Of a stretch of DNA of 58,144 nucleotides, positions 21,258 to 29,853 are shown in pieces (positions within the stretch are counted from its first letter, which is position 1; each line of letters opens with the position of its first letter). The notes below the pieces were generated by a model. That model made no database searches. It saw only the letters and a program-made list of their open reading frames with translations, and was not told where the DNA came from. The position numbers and the translations under genes were made by a program. The DNA is from an uncultured bacterium (GTDB lineage Bacteria; Bacillota; Clostridia; Oscillospirales; Oscillospiraceae). Location: positions 1 through 58,144 of the forward strand of contig CAOKLO010000018.1 in the NCBI GenBank assembly GCA_948469375.1, written 5' to 3'.

Positions 21258-23099
21258 ATGGAATCACAGGCAAAGCTGTCCGCACAGGAAAAGCTGGATA
21301 TGGTTCTGCGCCATTTGCGGGGAAACTGGGGCTTTTTCGTGGGGGCAATCCTTCTGGCGTATCTGAACACCATCTGCAATGCCGTCATTCCCCAGATCAT
21401 CAGCGTGACCGTGGACTCGGTGCTGGGGGCCAAGGAGCCGGACCTGCCCGGCTTTCTCACGGCCCTGCTGCCCCTGGAGCTCCTCCGGGAGGACTCCTGG
21501 ACGGCCCTGTGGATCGCGGCGGGGGCGGTGGTGCTGGCTGCGGCGGTGCGGGGCGTGTGCATCTACGGAATGAGGATCAACCTGGCAAAGGGCTCGGAGG
21601 GCTTTGTGAAAAAGCTGCGGGACAACCTGTATGGCCACATCCAGCGCCTGAGCTTTCAATGGCACACCGCCCACGCCACCGGCGACATTATCCAGCGGTG
21701 CACCTCCGACGTGGAGGTCATCCGGACCTTCGTGTGCAACCAGCTGATGGAGGTGCTGCGCACTGTGTTTCTGGTGGCGCTGTACACGGGCATTATGCTG
21801 ATGATGAACTGGAAGCTCGCCCTGGTGTCCCTGGTTTTTATCCCCATTACAGGGCTGGCGTCGGGGGTGTTTTACGGGAAAATTTCCACCCGGTTTCAGG
21901 TGGCCGACGAGGCGGAGGGGGCGCTGACCACCTGTGCCCAGGAGAATCTCACCGGCGTGCGGGTGGTCCGGGCCTTTGGCCGAGAGCGGTTTGAGATTGA
22001 CCGCTTCGCCCAGAAAAATGACCGCTTTTCCGAGCTTTGGGTGGAGTTGGGCAAGGTGCTCAGCGTGTATTGGGCCTCGGGGGTGCTGCTGGTCTGCCTC
22101 CAGATCATGTCGGTCATCGTGGCCGGGACGGTGGCGGCGGTCAACGGAAGCATCACCCTGGGCGATTTCCAGGCCTTTGTCATCTATAACAGCGCTATGG
22201 CGTGGCCGGTGCGCTCCCTGGGACGGGTGCTGTCCGAAATGAGCAAGGCGGGGGTGTCCATGGACCGTGTGGGCTACATCCTGAAGGCCCCGGAGGAATC
22301 CGACAGGCCGGAGGCGGAGAACGTCAGGCTGAGCGGAGACATCGTGTTCGACCACGTCACCTTTGGCTATGAGGGACAGAAGGTGCTGAACGACGTGTCC
22401 TTTACCATTCCCTGGGGGAGCACCTTTGCCATTTTGGGGGGCACGGGCTCGGGCAAATCCACCCTGGTCCACCTGCTGGACCGCCTTTATGACCTGGACG
22501 GTGGGCAGGGGACCATCACCATCGGCGGGGTGGATATCCGGGACATCCGGCGGGAAGACCTGCGCCGTCAGATCGGCCTGGTGCTCCAGGAGCCCTTTCT
22601 GTTTTCCCAGACCATCCGGGAGAACATCGCCGCCACCCGGCCCGGGACTCCGGAGGAGGAGCTGCGCCAATGCGCGGAAACCGCCTGCGTGGACGAGGCC
22701 ATCGCGGACCTGCCCAATGGATACGAGACGGTGGTGGGCGAGCGGGGGGTGACCCTGTCCGGCGGGCAGAAGCAGCGGGTGGCCATTGCCCGGATGCTGC
22801 TGCAAAACGCCCCGGTTATGGTATTTGACGACTCTTTGTCCGCAGTGGACGCAGAGACGGACGCGAAAATCCGCGCCGCCCTAAAGGAGCGTATGTCCCA
22901 AGCCACGGTTATTTTGATCTCCCACCGGGTGACGACGCTGATGCAGGCGGACCGTATCCTGGTGCTGGACAAGGGCCGGGCGGCGGACGTGGGAACTCAC
23001 GCCGAGCTGATTGCCCGTCCTGGCATTTACAAAGAGATTTATGACATTCAAATGAGCAGCGACGACAGGGCGATGGTGAAGGAAGGAGGGGACGCCTGA
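21258..23099 (+). CDS. ABC multidrug exporter half-transporter, BmrC-like (degenerate ATPase site)
   Basis: A 613-residue TMD-NBD half transporter with six membrane helices in residues 30-330 and an ATPase domain from about 345. Walker A is GGTGSGKST, the signature LSGGQ is intact, but Walker B reads VMVFDDSLSAVD: the catalytic glutamate is replaced by D525. That replacement is the mark of the asymmetric partner in heterodimeric exporters (BmrC, TM287). ATG 21258 follows AAAGGAG. The stop overlaps the next gene's ATG by one base, so the two are coupled and form the heterodimer. Probably exports hydrophobic drugs; expression appears attenuator-controlled. Confidence 0.92.
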   Translation: MESQAKLSAQEKLDMVLRHLRGNWGFFVGAILLAYLNTICNAVIPQIISVTVDSVLGAKEPDLPGFLTALLPLELLREDSWTALWIAAGAVVLAAAVRGVCIYGMRINLAKGSEGFVKKLRDNLYGHIQRLSFQWHTAHATGDIIQRCTSDVEVIRTFVCNQLMEVLRTVFLVALYTGIMLMMNWKLALVSLVFIPITGLASGVFYGKISTRFQVADEAEGALTTCAQENLTGVRVVRAFGRERFEIDRFAQKNDRFSELWVELGKVLSVYWASGVLLVCLQIMSVIVAGTVAAVNGSITLGDFQAFVIYNSAMAWPVRSLGRVLSEMSKAGVSMDRVGYILKAPEESDRPEAENVRLSGDIVFDHVTFGYEGQKVLNDVSFTIPWGSTFAILGGTGSGKSTLVHLLDRLYDLDGGQGTITIGGVDIRDIRREDLRRQIGLVLQEPFLFSQTIRENIAATRPGTPEEELRQCAETACVDEAIADLPNGYETVVGERGVTLSGGQKQRVAIARMLLQNAPVMVFDDSLSAVDAETDAKIRAALKERMSQATVILISHRVTTLMQADRILVLDKGRAADVGTHAELIARPGIYKEIYDIQMSSDDRAMVKEGGDA

Positions 23100-24928
23100 T
23101 GGCCGCCTTTGACGAAAAGGAATACACACAGGCCTTTGACTGGTCCATTTGGAAACGTCTGTTCCCAATTTTAAGCCGCTTCAAGCGGTATTTTATCGGA
23201 ATGATTGGAACCGCCGCCGTTTCCGACCTGGTGGACGCGGCGATGCCCCTGTTCCAGATGTACGCCATCGCCCACTTTATTGAGGTTGGCGCCTTGGACG
23301 GGCTGGTCCCCTTTGCAGTGTGCTACGGGGCAGTGATTTTGCTCCAAAGCGTCCTGGTGGTGGTGAGCACGCGTTATACCATGAAGATCGAGATGTATCT
23401 GGGCCGGGACCTGCGCCGGGAGCTGTTCGAGCACCTCCAAATCCTGTCCATATCCTTTTACAACGTTACCCCGGTGGGCTACCTGCTCACCCGGGTGACC
23501 AACGACACCAACCGCATCGCGGGCAATCTGGCCTGGGGACTGCTGGATGTGGTGGACGTGGTGTTCTATGTGACCAGTACCTTTGTCCTCATGCTGACGC
23601 TCAACTGGCAGCTTGCCCTGGTGGTTATGCTGGTGGTGCCCTTTGTGGCGGTGCTCACCGTGTATTTTCAGCCCCGCATCCTCCACTGGACCCGGAAGGT
23701 GCGCAAGATCAACTCCAAAATCACCGGAGCCTTCAACGAGGGCATCACCGGGGCAAAAACCTCCAAAACCCTGGTCATTGAGGACCAAAGCATTCGGAAT
23801 TTCAAGGACCTGACGGAAAACATGAACCGCTCCGCCGTCCGGGCGGCCCGGCTCAACGGGGTGTATATCCCGGTGACGCTGTTTTTCTCCACCCTGACGG
23901 TGGCCATCGTGCTGCTGCGGGGCGGCCGGCTGGTGGAGGAGCAGGTGATGGCTATCGCCACGCTGTCCGTGTTCATCACCTACGCCATGGGCATTTTTGA
24001 GCCCATCCAGAACCTGGCCGGCAACCTGGCGGAGTTCATCGCGGTACAGGCTTCCATCGAGCGGGTCACCGGCCTGCTGGAGGAGGAGCCCCAGATCACC
24101 GATACGCCTGAGGTGACGGAGAAATTTGGCGACTCCTTTAATCCAAGGCGGGAGAACTGGGAGCCGCTGGAGGGAGAGATCGAATTCAAGGACGTGACCT
24201 TCCGCTATCCCGACGGTGGGGACAACGTGCTGGAGCATTTCAACCTGCGCATACCCGCCGGGACCACCGTGGCCATCGTGGGGGAGACGGGAGCGGGCAA
24301 ATCCACCCTGGTCAACCTGGCCTGCCGCTTTTTCGAGCCCACCGAGGGCCAAATTCTGATTGACGGCCGGGACTACCGGGAGCGCAGCCAGCTTTGGCTT
24401 CACTCCAACATCGGCTACGTGCTGCAAAGCCCCCACCTGTTTTCCGGCTCAGTGCGGGAAAACATCCGCTACGGACGGCTGGATGCCACGGACGAGGAGA
24501 TCGAAGCGGCGGCAAGGGCCGTATCGGCGGACAAGGTGGTGGCCAAGTTGGAGCAGGGCTGGGACAGCGACGTGGGCGAGGAGGGCGACCGCCTGTCCAT
24601 GGGGGAGAAGCAGCTGATTTCCTTCGCCCGGGCGGTGCTGGCCGACCCGCGTATTTTTGTGCTGGACGAGGCCACCTCCTCCATCGACACCCAGACCGAG
24701 CAGGATATCCAGAACGCCATCGACCATCTTCTGCGGGACCGCACGTCGTTTTTGATTGCCCACCGCCTGTCCACCATCCGCAAGGCGGATATGATCCTGG
24801 TGGTGCGGGACGGAAAAATCGTGGAGCAGGGCACCCATCTGTCCCTGCTGAAAAAGCGGGGGTACTATCACGACCTGTACAGCAGGCAGTTTGCCGAGGA
24901 GAACGCGGCAAAGGTGTTTGGCGCCTGA
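23099..24928 (+). CDS. ABC multidrug exporter half-transporter, BmrD-like (catalytic ATPase site)
   Basis: The 609-residue partner has six membrane helices (about 20-320) and an NBD with Walker A GETGAGKST and canonical Walker B FVLDEATSSID (E524). Its signature is LSMGE (499-503) instead of LSGGQ. Combined with the first subunit, this gives one normal and one degenerate nucleotide site, exactly the heterodimeric ABC exporter pattern. It carries an insertion before the NBD (TEKFGDSFNPRRENWEPLEG). ATG overlaps the upstream TGA (TGATG). A terminator follows. Confidence 0.93.
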   Translation: MAAFDEKEYTQAFDWSIWKRLFPILSRFKRYFIGMIGTAAVSDLVDAAMPLFQMYAIAHFIEVGALDGLVPFAVCYGAVILLQSVLVVVSTRYTMKIEMYLGRDLRRELFEHLQILSISFYNVTPVGYLLTRVTNDTNRIAGNLAWGLLDVVDVVFYVTSTFVLMLTLNWQLALVVMLVVPFVAVLTVYFQPRILHWTRKVRKINSKITGAFNEGITGAKTSKTLVIEDQSIRNFKDLTENMNRSAVRAARLNGVYIPVTLFFSTLTVAIVLLRGGRLVEEQVMAIATLSVFITYAMGIFEPIQNLAGNLAEFIAVQASIERVTGLLEEEPQITDTPEVTEKFGDSFNPRRENWEPLEGEIEFKDVTFRYPDGGDNVLEHFNLRIPAGTTVAIVGETGAGKSTLVNLACRFFEPTEGQILIDGRDYRERSQLWLHSNIGYVLQSPHLFSGSVRENIRYGRLDATDEEIEAAARAVSADKVVAKLEQGWDSDVGEEGDRLSMGEKQLISFARAVLADPRIFVLDEATSSIDTQTEQDIQNAIDHLLRDRTSFLIAHRLSTIRKADMILVVRDGKIVEQGTHLSLLKKRGYYHDLYSRQFAEENAAKVFGA

Positions 24929-24944
24929 TTTCGACACGAAAAAA

Positions 24945-24971
24945 GAGCCTGCCGCAGCCTGCGGCAGGCTC
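24945..24971. terminator. bidirectional terminator between ABC exporter and the coiled-coil gene
   Basis: GAGCCTGCCGCA-gcc-TGCGGCAGGCTC, a perfect 12-bp stem flanked by AAAAAA on the left (a T-run for the minus-strand gene) and TCTATTT on the right. Confidence 0.88.
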
Positions 24972-24983
24972 TCTATTTGATTC

Positions 24984-25736
24984 CTATGCTTCCACATTCA
25001 CCTGGGGGGCCTCTACCGGAGCGGACACATCCACAGCCGCCAGCTGAGTGCCCACAGAATAGCCCTGGACGGCGACGCCCATGGAGGTCTGCGCGGCGGT
25101 GCCCAGCTGCTCCGCCTGGGCCTTCAGCTCCATTTTGGTGGCGGTGAGCTGGTCGGCCTGACGGTTGGCGATGTCGGTTTCCCGGAAATATCCCGACTCC
25201 CGAACGGCCCGCATGGACTGGGCCTTGCGCAGCTCCTGCTGGATGCGCTGGGCCTCCCTGCGCTTTTTCTCCCGAAGCATTCGCTTCTGCCGGGCCCGGG
25301 CCAGCTGCTCCTTGTTCAGCTCCAGCTTTTTCTTGCCGGCCCGGGTCACCGCCTTTTTCAGCTGGCTGATGGCGGCCTTGATCTGGTCGGCGTGGTCTGG
25401 GTCGGACCGCTGGGCGGCCTCCAGCTGGGAGATGCGGCGGCGGGCGTAGCCCGCGGCGGAGCTGGCCTGCCCCTGTGTGCGGGCGCGGCTGATTCGGGCG
25501 TATGCCTCCAGCGGCGCATCGCCGTACCGGGGGGTGACCTTGGCCAGCTTGAATTTTTCCCGCTGGGCGTCCACTTTTTCCTTGGCGTCCTGAATCATCT
25601 CGGTGAGCGTGGTCCGGCTCTCCTCCTGTTTTTTCATGGACTGCGCCAGCAGTTCGCTGTATCTGCCCTCGGTCTGGTCTGCCATGGACGGATCCTCGTG
25701 GGTGATACTGGAAGCGGCGACAGGTTGGATATCCAT
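24984..25736 (-). CDS. hypothetical coiled-coil protein
   Basis: A 250-residue, highly charged protein with predicted long helices: residues about 25-60 (MKKQEESRTTLTEMIQDAKE) and 95-185, the latter very rich in Lys/Arg/Gln (KKRREAQRIQQELRKAQSMR). The ends are alanine/valine-rich and low in charge. There is no signal peptide or membrane segment, and I do not recognise the family. ATG 25736 follows GGGGGG. It stands alone between the ABC exporter (convergent) and a MATE gene. It could be a structural or nucleic-acid-binding protein, but nothing here proves that. Confidence 0.6.
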   Translation of the reverse strand: MDIQPVAASSITHEDPSMADQTEGRYSELLAQSMKKQEESRTTLTEMIQDAKEKVDAQREKFKLAKVTPRYGDAPLEAYARISRARTQGQASSAAGYARRRISQLEAAQRSDPDHADQIKAAISQLKKAVTRAGKKKLELNKEQLARARQKRMLREKKRREAQRIQQELRKAQSMRAVRESGYFRETDIANRQADQLTATKMELKAQAEQLGTAAQTSMGVAVQGYSVGTQLAAVDVSAPVEAPQVNVEA

Positions 25737-25808
25737 ATCTAGCCCCCCATTTTAATCCCTTTGCCTATATATCGGCCAAATCCAGGAAAAAGGAAAGAGG
25801 GAAACAGA

Positions 25809-27200
25809 TTATTTTTTTCCGGCCTGGGGCTTCAGCGGCGTGCCCTCCCGGGACATCCGCCGGAACAGGTAAATCAGTATGGCTACGGCGGCGATGGCTA
25901 GCACTACCTCGGCCACGGTCTGGGCGCTGGCCAGACCGTAGAGGGGGTCAAGATAGTTGAGCAGGTAAAGGGCGGGGATTTCCAGAATGATTTTACGCAG
26001 AATGGCGAACAGCAGGGCATATTGGCCCAGGCCGCAGGCCTGAAACACGCCCACCGCCAGGAAATCCAGGCAGAGGAAGGGCTGGGCGATGCACATGCGT
26101 CGCAGGAACCGGGAGCCATAGGCCACCACGGCCTCGGTTTTCATGAACATACCGATCAGCGCACTGGAGCCGAAGAAGTAGCCCGCAGATACCGCGACCG
26201 AGAAGGCCAGGGTGATCTTTTCCGTGAAGATAACGGATTTTTTCAGCCGTTCGCAGTTGCCGCTGCCGTAGTTGTAGCTCACCATGGGCATCAGGCCCTG
26301 GGACATGCCCAGAGCGATGTACATGGGGATCATGTTGATTTTATAGGAGATGCCCATGGCGGCGATGGCGTCCGGCCCGAAAACGGCGGTGAAGTTGTTG
26401 AGTACCGTCATGCCGGTGACATTTAGCAGATTTTGGATGGAGGCGGGAATGCCTACGCCGAACACGCCGTGGACCAGTTCCCGGCGGGGCCGGGCCATGG
26501 CGGGCTGGAGGCAGACGAAGGTCTTTCCCCGCCGGACAAACAGCAGCACGAAGAAATAGAAGCAGGCCACGCAGTTGGACAGGAAGGTGGCCAGTCCCGC
26601 CCCCGCCGCTCCCATGTTCAAGCCCCAGGGGAGGATGAAAATGGGGTCCAGCACGATGTTCAGCGCACAGCCGCTCATGGTGCCGATGCTGGCGTGGAGG
26701 GTGGCCCCCTCCGAGCGAACCAGATAGGCCATGACCACGTTCAGGATGGCGGGGGCGGCCCCGCAGGTGACGGTCCAGCGCATGTATTCCAGGGTGGCCC
26801 GGGTGGTATCCGCGTCCGCCCCCAGCAGCACCAGCAGAGGGGCGCGGAACAGGGTGGTAAAAATAGAGAACAGAACGCCGCAGATCAGTGCGCAGTAGAA
26901 GCCGAAGGCGGAGCTGCGCCGTACCGTGTCGTAATCCTTTGCTCCCAGGGCCCGGCTCATCATGCTGCTCGAGCCCACACCGAACAGGTTGTTGACCGCG
27001 TTGAAGGCCAGCAGCACCGGCGCGGCCAGGGTGACGGCGGAGTTTTGAATGGGGTCTTGGAGCATCCCGACAAAATAGGTGTCGGCCAGGTTGTAAAGCA
27101 CCATCACAAGCGAGCTGAGCACGGTGGGGATGGACAGGGTGAGCACTGCCTTGGGGATAGGCATCCGTTCAAAAAGCTCCGCCTTCTGTGTGTTTTCCAT
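25809..27200 (-). CDS. MATE-family efflux transporter (second copy)
   Basis: A 463-residue protein with twelve membrane segments and MATE motifs: SIPTVLSSLVMVLYNLADTY, GVGSSSMMSRALG, GCALNIVLDPIFI and MPMVSYNYGSGN. It differs clearly from the MATE protein at 18093-19475, so it is a paralogue of another subgroup rather than a recent duplicate. MENTQKAELFERMPIPK at 27200 is chosen as start (GAGGGAAC upstream); an in-frame upstream codon exists but lacks a site. A TATAAT-like -10 lies near 27240. Substrate unknown. Confidence 0.92.
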   Translation of the reverse strand: MENTQKAELFERMPIPKAVLTLSIPTVLSSLVMVLYNLADTYFVGMLQDPIQNSAVTLAAPVLLAFNAVNNLFGVGSSSMMSRALGAKDYDTVRRSSAFGFYCALICGVLFSIFTTLFRAPLLVLLGADADTTRATLEYMRWTVTCGAAPAILNVVMAYLVRSEGATLHASIGTMSGCALNIVLDPIFILPWGLNMGAAGAGLATFLSNCVACFYFFVLLFVRRGKTFVCLQPAMARPRRELVHGVFGVGIPASIQNLLNVTGMTVLNNFTAVFGPDAIAAMGISYKINMIPMYIALGMSQGLMPMVSYNYGSGNCERLKKSVIFTEKITLAFSVAVSAGYFFGSSALIGMFMKTEAVVAYGSRFLRRMCIAQPFLCLDFLAVGVFQACGLGQYALLFAILRKIILEIPALYLLNYLDPLYGLASAQTVAEVVLAIAAVAILIYLFRRMSREGTPLKPQAGKK

Positions 27201-27313
27201 AAGGTTCCCTCGATTTCGTGAAATAATCTTAAAATTCATTATAACACGAACCATTGGGAAAGGAAACCGATATTTTGAACAAAAAAGCGGCCTTCCTCAC
27301 GAAAAAAAGCCGT

Positions 27314-28204
27314 TCAGTCCGGTTCCGGGAAGCGGAGGACCATGAACAACCGACCCTCCTCATACCGGGCGGCGATGGTCCCGCCCATCCGCTCGGTGAG
27401 TGAGCGGGCGATGGACAGCCCCAGACCGGTGGAGTGGCGGGCGGTTTCCACGGTGTAGAACCGGTCGAACAGCCGCCCTACCTGTACCTCGTCCAGCCCG
27501 GCCGCGGCGTTGGACAGGGTGAGGGTGCCGTCCAGCTCCAAAACCACGTCCAGATCCCCGCCGCTGTATTTCAGGGCGTTGTTCAGCAGGTTGCCCAGCA
27601 CCCGGGACAGGGCGGCGCGGTCCAGATTCCGCGTCACACGCTGATCCGGCAGGGATATGCGGGGGGTCACGCCGCCCTCTGTCAGCGCCCCATAAAAGGA
27701 GGCCACGGCCTCCTCCACCGCGGCGTTCAGGTCCACCGGCTTCAGGGCGGGGACCTCCTCGCTGCTGGCGGCCACCGAGTAGCGCAAAAGCTCTTCCGTC
27801 AGCAGCTTCATGGCCTCGGCCCGATCGGCAATGAGGGCTAGAGAGCGCTCCAGCGACCGCGTTTTCTCGCCCCGCTCCAGCAGCTCCAGATAGCCGCAGA
27901 TGGCGGTCAGCGGGGTGCGCAGGTCGTGGGAGATGTTGGTGACGGCCTCCTTCAGCTCCCGGTCGCCGTTTTCGTACCGCTGGCGCTGACGGCGCAGCTC
28001 CTTGAGCTGGACGTTCAGCGCCGCGGCCAGCCTGCGGGCATGGGGGTCTCGGGAGGAGAGGAAGATGGGGTTGTTGGTGTCGGAGGAGAGGCGCTCCCCC
28101 AGCTGACGGCTGATCTCGTCCAGGCTGGTTTGGAGCAGGCGCAGCCGAATGGACTGCACCGCAGCAGCGGCGGCCAGTACAAAGCACAGCAGCCAGGGGA
28201 GCAT
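27314..28204 (-). CDS. sensor histidine kinase of the antimicrobial-peptide cluster
   Basis: A 296-residue kinase with one N-terminal membrane segment (1-18) and no extracellular domain, the intramembrane-sensing style of bacteriocin/bacitracin responders. The HisKA phosphoacceptor is H93 in TNISHDLRTPLTAICGYLEL; the N box is NLLNNALKYSGGDL and the G2 region GLGLSIARSLTERMGG. The G1 region is short and diverged. It is the last gene of the minus-strand unit ABC ATPase, permease, permease, kinase, starting 12 nt after the second permease. Expected partner: the response regulator at 31188-31850. Confidence 0.9.
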   Translation of the reverse strand: MLPWLLCFVLAAAAAVQSIRLRLLQTSLDEISRQLGERLSSDTNNPIFLSSRDPHARRLAAALNVQLKELRRQRQRYENGDRELKEAVTNISHDLRTPLTAICGYLELLERGEKTRSLERSLALIADRAEAMKLLTEELLRYSVAASSEEVPALKPVDLNAAVEEAVASFYGALTEGGVTPRISLPDQRVTRNLDRAALSRVLGNLLNNALKYSGGDLDVVLELDGTLTLSNAAAGLDEVQVGRLFDRFYTVETARHSTGLGLSIARSLTERMGGTIAARYEEGRLFMVLRFPEPD

Positions 28205-28216
28205 AGGTTCACCTCA

Positions 28217-29005
28217 TTATTTCAGGTCTTTTTTGCGGAACAGGAGGATGCCCGCGCCGGTGGACAGGGTGGCGACGGCCAGGGCCTGTGCCGCCAGCGT
28301 ACCCGGAGCAATCCGGTCGGAATACTGGGAGACAAACGCCGCCTGCCCGCCGGGGAGCCACTGGGAGAACAGGGTGTGCCAGATTAGCGCGGGTCCGTTC
28401 AGCGGCCAGCCGGCCGGGTCCTGCCAGTGGAGGACCATGGCGGTTTCGCTGCGCTGGCCCAGGAAAACCAGCGCAGCCGCCAGCAAGACGATTGCCGCCG
28501 CTCCGCCCGCCCTGCCCTGGACGTTCATACCGAGAAGGGTGAACAGAGCGCTGTAGGAGGCCACGGCGGCCAGCCCCACCAGCAGCCACACCGCCGTCTC
28601 CCCGGTGGTGCGGGGATATTCCAGTACGCCGGAATCATGGAACAAAACCCAGTCCAGTCCCCAGGTGGGCAGGATGTAGGCCGCGCAGAGCAAAAACGCC
28701 GCCGCCGTGTGGTCGATGAGGTTCGTCAGGTAGACGGCGGGGCGGGCCGCACCCACGGTCAGCTTGTTGCGCATGGCCCCGCCGTCAAATTCGGCGGCGT
28801 TGGACGCGCAGCAATAGACCGCCAGAACAAAGGGAATCAATTCTAGAAAGTGGAAGGGCGGGAAGTAGGACGAACCACCGTTGTCCAGCGTCCGCTCCAG
28901 GGCGGACACGCGGGTGAGACCGTAAAGGAGCATAACTGCCATGCCGCCCCAGAGCACCCGGTTTTGCCGGAACCGCAGGAAGTTGGCCGACAACAAATTT
29001 CTCAT
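28217..29005 (-). CDS. ABC-2-type permease, LanG/CprC-like
   Basis: A 262-residue protein with six predicted membrane helices. It begins MRNLLSANFLRFRQNRVLWG, clearly homologous to the start of the preceding permease (MTKLLSANLLRLRKSMLFWG), as expected for a permease pair of the LanE/LanG type. AEFDGGAMRNKLTVG is the conserved loop after the second helix. Starts 8 nt after the upstream permease. With the ATPase it should form an exporter protecting against lantibiotics or related cationic peptides; this is inferred from gene order. Confidence 0.82.
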   Translation of the reverse strand: MRNLLSANFLRFRQNRVLWGGMAVMLLYGLTRVSALERTLDNGGSSYFPPFHFLELIPFVLAVYCCASNAAEFDGGAMRNKLTVGAARPAVYLTNLIDHTAAAFLLCAAYILPTWGLDWVLFHDSGVLEYPRTTGETAVWLLVGLAAVASYSALFTLLGMNVQGRAGGAAAIVLLAAALVFLGQRSETAMVLHWQDPAGWPLNGPALIWHTLFSQWLPGGQAAFVSQYSDRIAPGTLAAQALAVATLSTGAGILLFRKKDLK

Positions 29006-29013
29006 GCGACCAC

Positions 29014-29853
29014 CTATTTCAAATCCTTCCGCCGGAACAGCGCCGCGCCGGCCCCGGTGGATACTGTAAGGATGATCAGCGAGTATGCCGCCAGCAGCGC
29101 CGGGTTTTCCACGCTCATGTCACCGTACTGGATGGACTGGCACCCGGGGAGGAAGTCGTACAGGAACTGGTATATCTCCCGCTCCAACCCCCGTGGGTAC
29201 TGGGGGTTTGGCTCCGGTTCTTCCTCTACGACCTGTCCATCGTCGGCGATGGAATATTCACGCAGAAATTCCGGGGCACTGAGCCGCGAGCTGATATAGA
29301 CGCCTGCGAACAGCAGGAGAAACACACCTAAAATGCACACCACCGCCGATGCGGCCTTGCGGGCGCACAGCATGGCTACAAAGGTATACAGCGCAGAGAA
29401 CGCTGCCGACAACACCAACGTCCCCAGCATAAGAAGCGCACACTGGGCTGCGGTCAGCCGGACGCCATTGAGCAAGGGCACACCGAGGGCCAGCACCGCC
29501 AGGATATAGGCCGCACAGAATGCGAGGGAGGAGGCTGCAGCGGTGATGAGGTTGGCGAAGTAGATGGACAGGCGGGAGTGCCCCACCACCATTTTGTTTC
29601 GGATAGCCCCATCACTGTACTCTATGCCGAAAAACATGGGAACGAATAACGCCGTCACAATGCCGATCAGCAGGCCATGGCGGAAAAGCACCTCATCCAA
29701 ATAAGAGAGCTGGCCGAACTCGGCATAGGCGATCTGTTCCCAATAGCGCTGGAGGGTGAAGCCCGCCCCTAACAGGAGCATCAAAATGAGACAGCCCCAG
29801 AACAGCATACTTTTTCTCAACCGCAGGAGGTTGGCGCTCAGCAGCTTAGTCAT
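29014..29853 (-). CDS. ABC-2-type permease, LanE/CprB-like
   Basis: A 279-residue membrane protein with six helices; FFGIEYSDGAIRNKMVVGHS is the conserved ABC-2 loop and matches the corresponding loop of the second permease. An extracytoplasmic region of about 45 residues (SSRLSAPEFLREYSIADDGQ onward) separates helices five and six. ATG 29853 overlaps the ATPase stop by eight bases and follows GGGAGG, so translation is coupled. Part of the peptide-exporter unit. Confidence 0.83.
   Translation of the reverse strand: MTKLLSANLLRLRKSMLFWGCLILMLLLGAGFTLQRYWEQIAYAEFGQLSYLDEVLFRHGLLIGIVTALFVPMFFGIEYSDGAIRNKMVVGHSRLSIYFANLITAAASSLAFCAAYILAVLALGVPLLNGVRLTAAQCALLMLGTLVLSAAFSALYTFVAMLCARKAASAVVCILGVFLLLFAGVYISSRLSAPEFLREYSIADDGQVVEEEPEPNPQYPRGLEREIYQFLYDFLPGCQSIQYGDMSVENPALLAAYSLIILTVSTGAGAALFRRKDLK

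Noticed and set aside
18093-27200. Recent duplication of a MATE transporter
   Set aside because: The two MATE proteins differ along their length beyond shared family motifs, so they are old paralogues of different subgroups.
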